NCBI RefSeq assembly: GCF_013155395.1
Contig: NZ_JABJWC010000009.1
Span: 1-64,000 of the forward strand
Source of the DNA: Komagataeibacter melomenusus
GTDB lineage: Bacteria; Pseudomonadota; Alphaproteobacteria; Acetobacterales; Acetobacteraceae
Reading direction: 5' to 3'
Length of the DNA: 64,000 nt
Positions within the stretch are counted from its first letter, which is position 1, and every line of letters begins with the position of its first letter. Below the pieces are notes generated by a model that worked only from the letters and a program-made list of their open reading frames with translations, did no database searches and had not been told where the DNA came from. The translations under genes were made by a program, and so were the position numbers. Shown here in pieces: positions 29,100 through 38,934 of the stretch.

Positions 29100-32000
29100 T
29101 ACTGGTCCATAATAAGATAGTGTGCGGAAATCATGGCGCCGCTTTCAGTCCAGTTACCGGCCTTCTGATAGCGCCCCGACAGATCAAGACGAACATTGCG
29201 TGTAAAGCGATAGCCAACCCTAGCATTAAAGCCACCGGTAAGACCAGCAATACTATCCCCGGGATAATAGGCGCTGTTCACCGTTTCCTGTGACAGATAA
29301 TCCGTTGGCAGGGCATTCTGCACAAAATTCGATGCGACGTAATTGGCGCCGGACTGCAGCAGCGATGACGTGGGGAAGAAGGGCGCCGAGTGCTCATGGA
29401 ACACCTGGTAGCCCACGCTGCCCGTCACATCCCAGTCCAACCGCTTGTGCTGGCCCGCGTAGCGGATCGGCACGGTCGCCGCGTAATAGGATTGCGGCGA
29501 GAAGTAACCACCCTGCCCGTAGGTATAGAAATCCTCGTTCTTGGCATAACCGAAATACGTCAGGCTCACGCCGATGCGCACCAGCATGTTGGCGTTATGC
29601 CACACCAGCGTGTTGGCGCCGATGCCGGCTTCACGCTCGCTGTTGCGCTGCACGTTCTTACCGGTCTGGATCGCGTAGCCACCGCCACCATACAGGATGG
29701 TGTTGCCCAGCGTCGCCTCGACCTGACCGTGGAAGTGGTTGGTCACCACCCCACCCCATTCGCTCCCCCACTGCTTGGTCAATTCATGACCATAGACCTG
29801 GCGCGCGTAACGACCGACCTCACTGTTGTAGTTCGGATCACGCAGGCCACCATAAGACAGCACGCTGTTGGTGATCGACCGCCGCTCGGCGCTGACGCGG
29901 AACGTGACCGGCCCCACCCGCGGCGAGAACTCGACGCCACCCAGCACGTTGGTGATGGGGAAACCGATGGGCGAGGCGCCGACATCGGCACGCACCCAGC
30001 TATTACCGAACTGCACATCCGGCGCAAATCCGGCCTCGCCTGCACCCGCCGCAATACGCTGGGTATGGTTGGCACCGAGGAAATCAAGCGCCCCGCACGA
30101 ACTGTGGCCCGCGCACTGGTTGGCGGCCTGCGTTGCCATGAACGTACCATAACGCGGCACGTCATAGACGGAGCCTGTGTTGAGCTGGCCCGACCAGATC
30201 ATGGTTGGCGTGATCGAGAAGGTCAGGGCGGAAGCACCGGCCTGCAGTGGCAGGCGCCCCACGATGGGAATGTTCGCCTCCGTCAGGCGACCCATGCCAT
30301 GCTCGCCCGAACGCGACCGGAACCCGAGGCCACCATCGATGGAGGGGGCAAGGTTCTCGCGCAGCGTATGGATCTGGCCGGCAATGGAGGAGAGCATCTG
30401 GTCCGACGTATCGGGCGATGCCGCCTCGGCGCTGTAGGAACCGCCGGTTACAGGCGCGCCGAGTTCCGTCTGGTGGCCATAACCACGCGGGCGGAACGGG
30501 TTGGTCGACGGGGGCGCCAGCGCCTCTTCCTGCGCTACGGCCGCACTGGATGAAGCCCGCGTGCCCTCAACCTGCTGCAGGCGCAGGTCATAAGCCCGGC
30601 GCAGGTCCTCGATGGTGCGCTGCCCGTGGCCGTCAGCCTGGTCAGCCACGGCCATGGCCAGCCAGGCGCGGGCATCCATCGGGCTTTCCTGCACGCCATC
30701 CATGGCGAGACGGGTGGCAAGGCTGTTGTGGTCGCTGTTGACCGCGGCCTGCACCGCGGCCTGCCGCGCATCCAGATCCTGCGGGTTGTGGCGCAGCACC
30801 GCAAGGTCGATCTCGAGCGCCTTGCCCGGCTTGCCGTGGCCGTTATACAGCCGCGCGAGCGCCAGCTTGGGTGATGTTGCCTCCGGGTCGGCCTGCAGGG
30901 CGGGCGCAAGATGGTCATAGGCCTGCGCCTGATCGCCCCGCTGGTTCAGCAGGTCAGACTGCGCGACCGAGATGCCCATGCGCAGTTGCTGCAGCGTCTG
31001 CATCTGCTCGGGCAGCAACGCATTGCCCGCACCCGAACCCGTGCCGTCACCAAGCGGCGCGAGCAGGCGCGCGGCGGCCACCGGGTTGCTGATCTTCATG
31101 TATTCGGTGGCGTAGGACAGGCGCTGGTCAGGCGAGAGATCGATGGTGCGCGTCGAGGCGATGCGCAGCGCCATGCGGGCATGCACCATGTCGCCACGCT
31201 GGCGGAACAGGTCGGCCACCGCCACGCCGCGCGCGCCCGTCGGATCAGGCTGGGAAAGGGCCTCGCGGATCAGCGGCACCGGGTTGGACACCATGGACAG
31301 GCGGCTGGCCAGATCCTGCTTGATTTCCATTTCCTCGGCAATGGAGCGGATCGCGGGGGAATAATCCGCAGGCGACAGCCCGGCCAGAAGCTGGCGGGTC
31401 ATCGCATCATTGCCACTGCCATAGGTATAGAGAATACCGGCCTGGCGGTCCTGCGCGGTAACGGGATTGGCCAGCACAGGCTGCATCACGCGCCCGGCTT
31501 CAGCCACGTCGCCCTGCTGCTGCAACGCATTGGCAAGGTTGATGCGCACCCACGGGTCACGCGGGGCCTGGGCCATCGCTTCACGCAGGATGGAAACCTT
31601 GCGCGCCGAATCCGACGTCTGTGATGCCGCCGCCATCAGGCCGGAAACCTCGATTTCCCCCACCTGGCTGGCATATTGCGGGCTGACGCGCGACAGAAGC
31701 TGGCGTGCCTCCGCCGTGTTGCCCTGCGCCATGTCCACCCGCGCCAGCCCCATCAGGGCCAGCTGGTTATTGGGTTCACGCGACAGGATGCCACGATATT
31801 CCTGCTCGGCGGCGGCGATCTGGCCGGTCGAACGCTGCAGGTCGGCCAGCATCAGGGTCGCGCCAGTGTACTGCCCGGGCTGGCGGGCCAGCGTGGCAAG
31901 CTTCTGCTTGGCCTCGGTGTACTGATGGGCGGCGATCATCTGGCGAACGGAGGCATATTCCCCGCTGACCTCCATGCCCGCCAGCGCGGGGCGCCAGCGA

Positions 32001-33082
32001 TCGGCGGTCTTGGGGTCGGCGGCCATCGCTTCCTCAAAATAACGATGTGCCTCGGCGGTATCACCCTGCCGCATGCTCACGAGCCCCATGCCGCCTAGCG
32101 AATCAGCATCATGGGAATTGATCTGCAACGCCGACTGGAAGGACTGCTCGGCTGCGGAAAGACGGCCCGCGTTAAGCTGCTGGTAACCGGCCTGGCGCGC
32201 GAGCCCCGCCTTGTCCGGCGGGCCGCCGGGGGGGGGGTGGAGCATATGTTCGCGCAGCGCGGTATCATTGGGGTGGGCGGAAAGCCACTGCTCCATAAGG
32301 GGCTGCGTATCGGGGTTGACCGGCAGCCAGCTCAGGGTCTGGCGATAGGATTGTGTCGCGGCGGCGGCCTCGACCGGCGCCTGACTGCGGAAGGTCTGCA
32401 GATCCTTGAGCCGTGTCAGGCCTTCCATGCGGGTCGAGGTATTATAGGTCAGGGTCTGGGCAAAGGCGAGCTGGGCGCGGTAATCCTGCGGGTTGGATGC
32501 AACGATCCCGGCCAGGCCCGCGCGGGCCTGGTCCCACTGGCTCGGCACGCCAGCCATGGTCTGGTAGTATTCCACCGCGAGCGAACGGGGCGGCTTGCCA
32601 CCGTGGAACAGCTTCTGGTACCCCGCCACCGCCTGCGCGTTCTGGCCCGAACCCGCCAGCGAGCGGATCTGTGACAGGTCGCTCTGGGAAATGGCCCGCT
32701 CGCTGAGCAGGTCACTCAGGTTGCCAGCCGCCGCACTGCCCGGCGCCACCTGCTGCAGGCGGCGCAGCGTATCGGCTGCGGCCTCGCGGTTGCCAACGGC
32801 CGCCTGGTATTCACCCTGCATTTCCAGCACGTCAGGGGAATTGGGGGCGATGCGCTCCGCATTCTGCAGGGCCTGGCGGGCATTGTCATATTGCTGCTGC
32901 TGGAGCCAGAAGCGTGCCTGCTGCAGCAGGATCTGCCGTGGTGCCGCAGCCGTGTTCGTGGCAGCGGCCGTCATGGTCGTGGAAGCCTGCTGCGCCTGCG
33001 CGGCAGGAACCGCCACCAGCACCGTCATGCAGCTGCTGGCCAGCAGGGCACCAGAAAGCGAAAGGGCGTATCGCCTGTTCAT
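29099..33082 (-). CDS. bcsC: Cellulose export outer-membrane protein BcsC
   Basis: Exports the glucan chain from periplasm to medium. The 1327-aa product has a signal peptide (start MNRRYALSLSGALL, ending PAAQAQQAS), then a long periplasmic superhelix of TPR repeats (about residues 40-900; examples DVLEMQGEYQAAVGNREAAAD and LALMGLARVDMAQGNTAEAR). The C-terminal BCSC domain forms the 16-strand barrel, ending in aromatic-rich beta strands GAMISAHYLIMDQ. Two bases separate it from bcsB. A run of ten C in the coding strand (32228-32237, encoding part of HPPPGG near residue 283) is a likely slippage site, intact here. Confidence 0.96.
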   Translation of the reverse strand: MNRRYALSLSGALLASSCMTVLVAVPAAQAQQASTTMTAAATNTAAAPRQILLQQARFWLQQQQYDNARQALQNAERIAPNSPDVLEMQGEYQAAVGNREAAADTLRRLQQVAPGSAAAGNLSDLLSERAISQSDLSQIRSLAGSGQNAQAVAGYQKLFHGGKPPRSLAVEYYQTMAGVPSQWDQARAGLAGIVASNPQDYRAQLAFAQTLTYNTSTRMEGLTRLKDLQTFRSQAPVEAAAATQSYRQTLSWLPVNPDTQPLMEQWLSAHPNDTALREHMLHPPPGGPPDKAGLARQAGYQQLNAGRLSAAEQSFQSALQINSHDADSLGGMGLVSMRQGDTAEAHRYFEEAMAADPKTADRWRPALAGMEVSGEYASVRQMIAAHQYTEAKQKLATLARQPGQYTGATLMLADLQRSTGQIAAAEQEYRGILSREPNNQLALMGLARVDMAQGNTAEARQLLSRVSPQYASQVGEIEVSGLMAAASQTSDSARKVSILREAMAQAPRDPWVRINLANALQQQGDVAEAGRVMQPVLANPVTAQDRQAGILYTYGSGNDAMTRQLLAGLSPADYSPAIRSIAEEMEIKQDLASRLSMVSNPVPLIREALSQPDPTGARGVAVADLFRQRGDMVHARMALRIASTRTIDLSPDQRLSYATEYMKISNPVAAARLLAPLGDGTGSGAGNALLPEQMQTLQQLRMGISVAQSDLLNQRGDQAQAYDHLAPALQADPEATSPKLALARLYNGHGKPGKALEIDLAVLRHNPQDLDARQAAVQAAVNSDHNSLATRLAMDGVQESPMDARAWLAMAVADQADGHGQRTIEDLRRAYDLRLQQVEGTRASSSAAVAQEEALAPPSTNPFRPRGYGHQTELGAPVTGGSYSAEAASPDTSDQMLSSIAGQIHTLRENLAPSIDGGLGFRSRSGEHGMGRLTEANIPIVGRLPLQAGASALTFSITPTMIWSGQLNTGSVYDVPRYGTFMATQAANQCAGHSSCGALDFLGANHTQRIAAGAGEAGFAPDVQFGNSWVRADVGASPIGFPITNVLGGVEFSPRVGPVTFRVSAERRSITNSVLSYGGLRDPNYNSEVGRYARQVYGHELTKQWGSEWGGVVTNHFHGQVEATLGNTILYGGGGYAIQTGKNVQRNSEREAGIGANTLVWHNANMLVRIGVSLTYFGYAKNEDFYTYGQGGYFSPQSYYAATVPIRYAGQHKRLDWDVTGSVGYQVFHEHSAPFFPTSSLLQSGANYVASNFVQNALPTDYLSQETVNSAYYPGDSIAGLTGGFNARVGYRFTRNVRLDLSGRYQKAGNWTESGAMISAHYLIMDQ
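32228..32237 (-). repeat. C10 homopolymer inside bcsC
   Basis: Ten consecutive G on the + strand (C10 in the coding strand) within the TPR-encoding part of bcsC. Gain or loss of one base would truncate BcsC about one fifth of the way through. The reading frame is intact in this sequence. Confidence 0.9.
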
Positions 33083-33084
33083 GA

Positions 33085-35493
33085 TCACGTTCTCTGCCTT
33101 TCTTCCTGCAACTCCTTGCGGCGGCGCAGAGCATGCTTGGCCAGGGCGCGCACCATGACGGCCACCACCAGCAGGCAACCGAACAGGCCAACCAGGATCA
33201 CGCGGCTGGGATGGTTGTGCATATACCAGTCAGGCTTGAGCAGCAGCGGCACGGTGCCAACCGTATAGAGCGGCGAACTGCGGTAGGATGTCAGGTCATC
33301 CCCGTGCGCCAGCACCAGATCCCCCTGGATCTTGGCCTGGTTTTTCCGCTGCGCCAGGATCTGCACAAGGTTGTTGAGCCCCTGCCCGTCGCCTGAAAGC
33401 AGCGCAAGCACGGTCCGCCCCGAAGCCAGCGGCGATTCCGCCTCAACCATCGCGGCCACGCCACCGCTGAGCGTGCTCTCGACCTCGGTCGGGGCCGTAT
33501 GGCTGATGGCCGACATGGGATCCTGGAACAGGTTCCACACGCCACTCAGCGTCGAGCGCAGGGCCATGTGCAGCCGCCCGTCAGAAATCTGATAGGACGA
33601 ATTGCTCAGCAGTTGCGAAACATCACCGCTATTGGCCAGCGTTGACAGGACAATCAGGTTCCGGTCCGCCACGTCATTTACATGGTCGCTCGAGACCACA
33701 TCCACGCCGGACACCGGATACCACGTCGTCGCCCCCATGAAGCCCATGAGGTCGAGATAGGCGCTGACAACCATGCCATTGGGGTGTTCGGGCAGCACCA
33801 CGGCCGAGCGCGACAGATCGGCATAGGTGGTGAACGGATAGCCGGCACTGGCCATGAAGGCGAGGTTGGGCATCTGGGTGATGTGATAGGCGTTGGACAG
33901 ATCGATCGTCGAATCCGGGTCAACACCCATATGGAACGTGCTCGGACCGGGTTTGCAGCCCGGCTCTGTCATCGCGGCCATCTCGAAATAGAACAGCAGC
34001 TGGTTCTGGCCAAAGACCCGGTAGGTCGGGATCGGCATGGTGTGCTGCTGCACGCTGTCGTTGTGATGGCCGATACCTACGCGGCTCAGGAGCTGGTCCA
34101 GTGTCGAATCCGGCTCGCGCAGCGGGTAGGCCTCGAGATAGGTATCGTTGATACCCACATTGAGCGACGAGCGCGACACATCGACGATCGGACCCGGCGG
34201 CGCGCGGAAACGGATGTTCAGCTTGAACGGCCGGTCGCGCCATGTGTACAGGTCAGGCGAGACGCGGAACGGCACCGCCAGCGGTCCGGGCGCGTAACCT
34301 TCAGCCTGCAGCGCGCTGTCCGGCACCAGTTCACCAAGCCGGACCGGGCGATTGGTGGGAATGAAGGAGGGCGCATCATTCGCAGCGCGGGCCCCGACAT
34401 CAATCGGCGCCACGTCCATGCGGTTGGCCGTGGGCAGGGTGCTTGACCCGAAGCCGATGCCCTTGCTCGCGGTGATGACTTCATCACGGTCACGCCCCGT
34501 TACGAGCAGCACCGTGCCGTTGGGGTCGGATGGATTGGCCACCTCCATGAGCGTGGGCCCATTGACCGACTGGCGCCCGAGGGCGGAAGGCAGTTCGTCG
34601 GCCACGCCCACAACAACGGCATTGCCCGTTTGCGGAATGGTGGAGAAGACCGGGAAGGTGACGCCACGGAAGTCGGTCTGCTGGCCGAACCAGGATGCCA
34701 GGATGCCCGTCGCCTTCAGCACTTCGGGATCAAATGTCTGTGCGAGAACGAACGGAATGACGATCTTCTGCTTTACGTTCTTGTCGAAGAACGGCTGGGG
34801 CAGGCGCGACAGCTGGCGGCGCGGGGGAAGCGGTATGGTGGTGATCTGCAGTTCCGAGTGTTCGGATACGCTTGCCCACAGCAGGCCGTTGCTGGGGTCC
34901 GTGCAGCCCTTCGAGCTGGAAGCGAAGCTGAAGTTCAGCCGGTTGCCGCTGATGAAGAAGATGGGGTTGATATCGAACGAGAGCGGCCCAAATGTAGGAT
35001 GTGTGGGGTCCGGGCGCAGCGTACCGATGAACTGCTCGTTCAGCGTGATCGTGACCGCGCTGGTATCCGGCTGGAGGCTGGGCGACATGGCACCGGACAC
35101 GACAAGCCGCGCCGACGTGACCAACTGGTCGGCGGGAATGCCGAACTGCAGGCCCTGCAGCGTGGCGGCGCCCTGCATTTTCAGGGCACTCTGCGCACCG
35201 AGTTCCTTGAGGGAATACGTATGCACCGTCGCCACGTCAGATGCGGCAATGGCGTTCTCGGCGTTGTCCACGACCGCGTCAGCCGCGCTGGCGGCAGTCG
35301 TATCCGCTGCTGGCGGGGTGGCGGCAGGCTGGTCCGTACTCGCGGGCGCGGGCGTTGCAGCCTGCGGGGCCGCCGCAGGGAGAGGTGGCAGATCGGAACC
35401 TGCGGGCTGCTGGGCTGGCGCCCTGGAAGCAACAGGTGCAGCCTGTGCCCCCGTTGCAAAGACCAGCAGCGCGATCAGGGACACCATTTTCAT
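33085..35493 (-). CDS. bcsB: Cellulose synthase regulatory/periplasmic subunit BcsB
   Basis: Periplasmic carbohydrate-binding partner of BcsA, anchored in the inner membrane, needed for catalysis and chain guidance. The 802-aa product has a signal peptide ([20 protein letters not shown]). An Ala/Pro/Thr-rich linker spans about 25-75, with alternating CBD-like and flavodoxin-like domains (one CBD region around [21 protein letters not shown]). A C-terminal membrane helix ([18 protein letters not shown]) and a basic tail follow. bcsB begins one base after bcsA stops and ends two bases before bcsC starts. It is a separate polypeptide here, whereas some Komagataeibacter loci fuse it to BcsA. Confidence 0.97.
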   Translation of the reverse strand: MKMVSLIALLVFATGAQAAPVASRAPAQQPAGSDLPPLPAAAPQAATPAPASTDQPAATPPAADTTAASAADAVVDNAENAIAASDVATVHTYSLKELGAQSALKMQGAATLQGLQFGIPADQLVTSARLVVSGAMSPSLQPDTSAVTITLNEQFIGTLRPDPTHPTFGPLSFDINPIFFISGNRLNFSFASSSKGCTDPSNGLLWASVSEHSELQITTIPLPPRRQLSRLPQPFFDKNVKQKIVIPFVLAQTFDPEVLKATGILASWFGQQTDFRGVTFPVFSTIPQTGNAVVVGVADELPSALGRQSVNGPTLMEVANPSDPNGTVLLVTGRDRDEVITASKGIGFGSSTLPTANRMDVAPIDVGARAANDAPSFIPTNRPVRLGELVPDSALQAEGYAPGPLAVPFRVSPDLYTWRDRPFKLNIRFRAPPGPIVDVSRSSLNVGINDTYLEAYPLREPDSTLDQLLSRVGIGHHNDSVQQHTMPIPTYRVFGQNQLLFYFEMAAMTEPGCKPGPSTFHMGVDPDSTIDLSNAYHITQMPNLAFMASAGYPFTTYADLSRSAVVLPEHPNGMVVSAYLDLMGFMGATTWYPVSGVDVVSSDHVNDVADRNLIVLSTLANSGDVSQLLSNSSYQISDGRLHMALRSTLSGVWNLFQDPMSAISHTAPTEVESTLSGGVAAMVEAESPLASGRTVLALLSGDGQGLNNLVQILAQRKNQAKIQGDLVLAHGDDLTSYRSSPLYTVGTVPLLLKPDWYMHNHPSRVILVGLFGCLLVVAVMVRALAKHALRRRKELQEERQRT

Positions 35494-35494
35494 A

Positions 35495-37759
35495 TCACGA
35501 GGCCGCACGGCTGATCGTTCCTTCCTGTGTCTGTCCACTCTGGATGGTTGTGGGCTCCCTGCGCTCAACCGGTAGTGTAAGTGGCTTAGTTTTTGGGCGG
35601 CTATTGGCCATCATTTTGCCTTTTTTGCGGAACAGCGCCTTAATGCTGTGCAGCAGGCTCAACAGGCTGCGTAGCGGTTTGTCATCCTCGTAATTGTTCC
35701 ATTGCAGCCAGGCATCGGCCCGTCCGAACACGAAGCGGACAATGTCGCGTTCCGTATCAAGATCGTTATTGTCCCATGTGAACACGGCCTTGCCATTCGT
35801 GCAGCGCAGCATGGTGGCGGGGATGTCGATCTCCTCGCCATCGAGCACGGCATGGATACGTGTCTTGACAGGCCCCGTGTTGACATCGGGCCAAGGCATA
35901 TGCACGGCAACACCACCCATCGAGACATCCTGCGTCATGCCCGGCGTCGCATTATGGTAGGTATTGGGCTGCCCTTCGACCGGTGCTTCATAAACCGTGA
36001 CCGGGATATGCGCTTCGACACGATGGTTGTAACGGACCTGCTTGGTCTCACGCCCCACGGCAATGGCGGCAAACAGGATGATGAGACTGATCAGCGCCCA
36101 TACGCAGTTCAGCATATAAGCGTGCATCGCGATGCTATCGAGCTGGTTGTAATGCATGGTCATCTCGAACAGACCGACCAGCAGGCCACCCATCATGATC
36201 GTTGCAAAGATGATGTTGGGGTAGGTGGCGCCAAGGTCGAACTCTTCTTCCTCCAGCACGCCGCCTTTTTCCGTCACGTTGAACTTGCCCTTGGAGGGGA
36301 AGAGCATGGTGACGACGGTCACGCGCACCAGGAACAGCGCCATGGTGGTTTCGTACACTTCACTCCAGAACGAATAGCGCCAGCCCTTGTTCACCTTGGC
36401 GGCGGTCGCGATGGAGTGGAACATGTGCGGAATGGCGTAGGCCGCCACGGCCGTCGGCGAGGCGGCGATGATGTTCTGCCCCGCGAACAGGAAGGCCAGC
36501 GGCGAGGCAAGGAAGATGACGCGCGGAATGGCAAAGAAGAACGACGTCATGGCCGAGAGATAGCACAGCCGCTGCCCAAGCTTCAGGCCCCGCCCGAGCA
36601 TCGGGTTATCCACGCGGAAGATCTGGATCATGCCGCGCGCCCAGCGCATGCGCTGGCCGATATGGGTTGTCAGTCGCTCGGTGGCCAGGCCACTGGCAAC
36701 GGGAATGCGCAGGTAGGCGGTGGACCAGCCGCGGCGCTGCATGCGCAGGGCGGTATGGGCATCTTCCGTCACGGTTTCAACCGCGAAGCCGCCAATCGAT
36801 TCAATGGCCTCACGCCGCAGGATGGCGCACGAGCCGCAGAAGAAGGTGGCATCCCAGAAATCGTTACCATCCTGAATAACGCCGTAGAACAGGTTGCCTT
36901 CCGGCGGCGTGCGGTAGCCCACGGCCAGGTTACGCTGGAACGGATCGGGGGAGTAGAAGTGATGCGGCGTCTGCATCAGGGCGATCTTGCGGTCGGCAAC
37001 CATCCACCCCATGGCGATCTGCAGGAACGCGCGTGTCGGAATATGGTCACAATCCAGGATGAGGATGTAATCGCCAGAGGTCCGCTTAATGGCGTGGTTG
37101 AGGTTACCCGCCTTGGCGTGCGCGCTATCGACGCGCCCGATATAGAGGGCGCCGCACTCCTTGGCGAACTGCTCGAATTCGGGCCGCACACCGTCATCAA
37201 GGATATAGACATTCACTTTATCGGGCGGCCAGTCGATGCCCAGCGCGCCCAGCACGGTCAGGCGCACGATGCTCAGCTGCTCGTCGTAGGTCGGAATGAA
37301 GACATCGACGGTCGGCCAGTCATCAACATTGTCAGGCAGGGGCAGCGGCGAGCGATGGAGCGGCTGGATTGTCTGGAAATAGCTGAGAAACAGCATATAC
37401 AGGGCATACAGCTCGGCCATGAGCAGGGTTACGCCCAGTATGCCCTGTATCCATGTATTGAAGTCGAGCGTTTCGGTCAGGCGCCATGTCAGGTAACGCA
37501 GGGAGACCAGCGCCGAGAGCACCTCGAGAAAGACCTGGGTACGCCGGCTTTTGCCCCGCCCGACCACAAAAAAGATGACAACACATACACCTGCCACAAT
37601 CAGCTGCTCATTATTGTTCAGCGTAACCGTGGTCGCGGCAATAAGTGCACAAAGCCCCAGCGCGCCAACTATATAGTTGGCTCCACGCAGTGACAGTATC
37701 GTGTTCGAAAAGCGGGTTAGCCTACTTTCCGCGGGTACTGGCGACTGAACCTCTGACAT
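35495..37759 (-). CDS. bcsA: Cellulose synthase catalytic subunit BcsA (UDP-forming)
   Basis: Processive GT2 glycosyltransferase that polymerises UDP-glucose into beta-1,4-glucan and threads it through the inner membrane. The 754-aa product shows membrane helices on both sides of the catalytic loop. Catalytic residues are ILDDG (Asp188-Asp189), DCD (236-238), TED with the catalytic base Asp333, and QRMRW (369-373). The FFCGS finger-helix region is also present. The C-terminal PilZ domain has the c-di-GMP motifs RYNHR (576-580) and DVSMGG (611-616), so allosteric activation by c-di-GMP is expected. The start is the ATG of [10 protein letters not shown]. It is preceded by an AT-rich leader, 176 bp after ccpAx. 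Confidence 0.98.
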   Translation of the reverse strand: MSEVQSPVPAESRLTRFSNTILSLRGANYIVGALGLCALIAATTVTLNNNEQLIVAGVCVVIFFVVGRGKSRRTQVFLEVLSALVSLRYLTWRLTETLDFNTWIQGILGVTLLMAELYALYMLFLSYFQTIQPLHRSPLPLPDNVDDWPTVDVFIPTYDEQLSIVRLTVLGALGIDWPPDKVNVYILDDGVRPEFEQFAKECGALYIGRVDSAHAKAGNLNHAIKRTSGDYILILDCDHIPTRAFLQIAMGWMVADRKIALMQTPHHFYSPDPFQRNLAVGYRTPPEGNLFYGVIQDGNDFWDATFFCGSCAILRREAIESIGGFAVETVTEDAHTALRMQRRGWSTAYLRIPVASGLATERLTTHIGQRMRWARGMIQIFRVDNPMLGRGLKLGQRLCYLSAMTSFFFAIPRVIFLASPLAFLFAGQNIIAASPTAVAAYAIPHMFHSIATAAKVNKGWRYSFWSEVYETTMALFLVRVTVVTMLFPSKGKFNVTEKGGVLEEEEFDLGATYPNIIFATIMMGGLLVGLFEMTMHYNQLDSIAMHAYMLNCVWALISLIILFAAIAVGRETKQVRYNHRVEAHIPVTVYEAPVEGQPNTYHNATPGMTQDVSMGGVAVHMPWPDVNTGPVKTRIHAVLDGEEIDIPATMLRCTNGKAVFTWDNNDLDTERDIVRFVFGRADAWLQWNNYEDDKPLRSLLSLLHSIKALFRKKGKMMANSRPKTKPLTLPVERREPTTIQSGQTQEGTISRAAS

Positions 37760-37762
37760 CAA

Positions 37763-37935
37763 TAGCTCGTCCGATAATAAATACTGATAAAACAGGCAGT
37801 TATGTATTCAAAAGAAAACCGTCAGACGCATTCGGTCCGTCATGTCGCCTTTCGGCCCGCAGCGGGTGCGGGATGGGGGAAATCCTCCCCCCTCTTCCCT
37901 TGGCGTACCGGGAGCAGGTTACTCCCGGCACGATT
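37763..37935 (-). promoter_or_regulatory. ccpAx-bcsA intergenic region: two hairpins and a possible internal promoter
   Basis: Read on the minus strand, the ccpAx stop is followed by CCGGGAG-N7-CTCCCGG (37908-37928). A second stem of GGGGGA/TCCCCC type follows (about 37872-37895). Neither has a U-tract. The next about 50 nt are AT-rich with TTGAAT (37806-37811) and TATCAG 16 nt later, or TATTAT at 37774-37779 as an alternative -10. This could be a separate bcsABCD promoter; a promoter just upstream of bcsA has been described in this genus. The exact elements are uncertain. Confidence 0.4.
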
Positions 37936-38934
37936 TCAGGAGTCGCCGTTCGCGTCTTCACGCTTGCGCATCAGGGCATCACGCAGGCTGGGCTTGGGCA
38001 CCAGCCGGTCCGTGGCCCGACCGCCAAGGGTCATGAACACTTCGGTCAGGGTAGGAGAATTGTCGGTCGGCGCGGGGCGGCCAGCCTGACTGTCATTCGG
38101 GGAACTCTTGTCAAATTTGGTCATTGTGGTCACCTTGGAAACAGGTTTTGAAACAGGCCGGGACACCGGTGCGGACTGGAACAGCCTCGGCGCGGGCGCC
38201 CGCTCGCTGCCCGTGCCGAAAAAGAAGCCCGGCCCTGTCAAACGCTGCCCACGCTGCTGCCGGGCCTTGGGCACGGGCGCCCATTCATCCGCCGCGACGG
38301 GGGCCGTTGCCGAAGCCGCACCAGAAGCCGGGGCCGGACGCGGCGCCATGAAGGAAGACACGGCAGGCCTCGGTGTGAAGGGCGGCGCTGCGGGCCGTTC
38401 CTGCCTGACGGGCGGGACCACATCAGGAGCGGACGGCGCCACGACCGCAGGCTGCTCCGGCGCGGGGGCTGCGGCAGGCTGGGGCGTGGGCTCATATGCC
38501 GGGGCCGCTACGGCTTCGGCATGGGTCGCCGCATATGTCTCGGGTTCGGCTGCGGGCGTATCGTCATGCGTGGCATAGGCCTCGGGCGCGGCCGGTGCAG
38601 GCTCCGGCTGCGCGGCATAGGCATCATGCGCATATGATGCCCCCCCGTAATGATGCACCTGCCCTGCTGTCTCGGCCGGTGCCGTTTCCGGCGCTGACGG
38701 GGCGGAATAGGCATCATCGTACGAAGAAACGGCATGCTGCGACGTTTCTTCAATGGCCTGCGCTGTGTCGGCCTCCTCATGCGTGACCTCCGGCTTGGGC
38801 GGACGCTTCTGCTTGAAGGGACGATAGTGAAAACCTGCGCTGCTGATACCATAGCCATTGGTCAGCATGCGATCGACATCCTGCTGGTTGTCGGTATTGA
38901 TCTGCGTTCCCGCTTCCTTTTCAGGTGTGCTCAC
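37936..38934 (-). CDS. ccpAx: Cellulose complementing protein CcpAx (BcsH)
   Basis: Accessory factor found only in cellulose-ribbon-forming Komagataeibacter. It interacts with BcsD and is needed for normal crystalline cellulose and for localising the terminal complex. The 332-aa product is mostly low complexity, dominated by Ala, Pro, Glu and Tyr from about residue 65 to 240. Better-conserved ends flank it: an N-terminal NGYGISSAGFHYRPFKQKRP and a C-terminal TLTEVFMTLGGRATDRLVPKPSLRDALMR. No membrane segment or signal peptide is seen, so it is probably cytoplasmic. The start overlaps the cmcAx stop by 4 bp. Confidence 0.95.
   Translation of the reverse strand: MSTPEKEAGTQINTDNQQDVDRMLTNGYGISSAGFHYRPFKQKRPPKPEVTHEEADTAQAIEETSQHAVSSYDDAYSAPSAPETAPAETAGQVHHYGGASYAHDAYAAQPEPAPAAPEAYATHDDTPAAEPETYAATHAEAVAAPAYEPTPQPAAAPAPEQPAVVAPSAPDVVPPVRQERPAAPPFTPRPAVSSFMAPRPAPASGAASATAPVAADEWAPVPKARQQRGQRLTGPGFFFGTGSERAPAPRLFQSAPVSRPVSKPVSKVTTMTKFDKSSPNDSQAGRPAPTDNSPTLTEVFMTLGGRATDRLVPKPSLRDALMRKREDANGDS

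Noticed and set aside
35702-37693. 663-aa open frame on the + strand opposite bcsA
   Set aside because: Antisense shadow of BcsA; no ribosome site, signal or domain.
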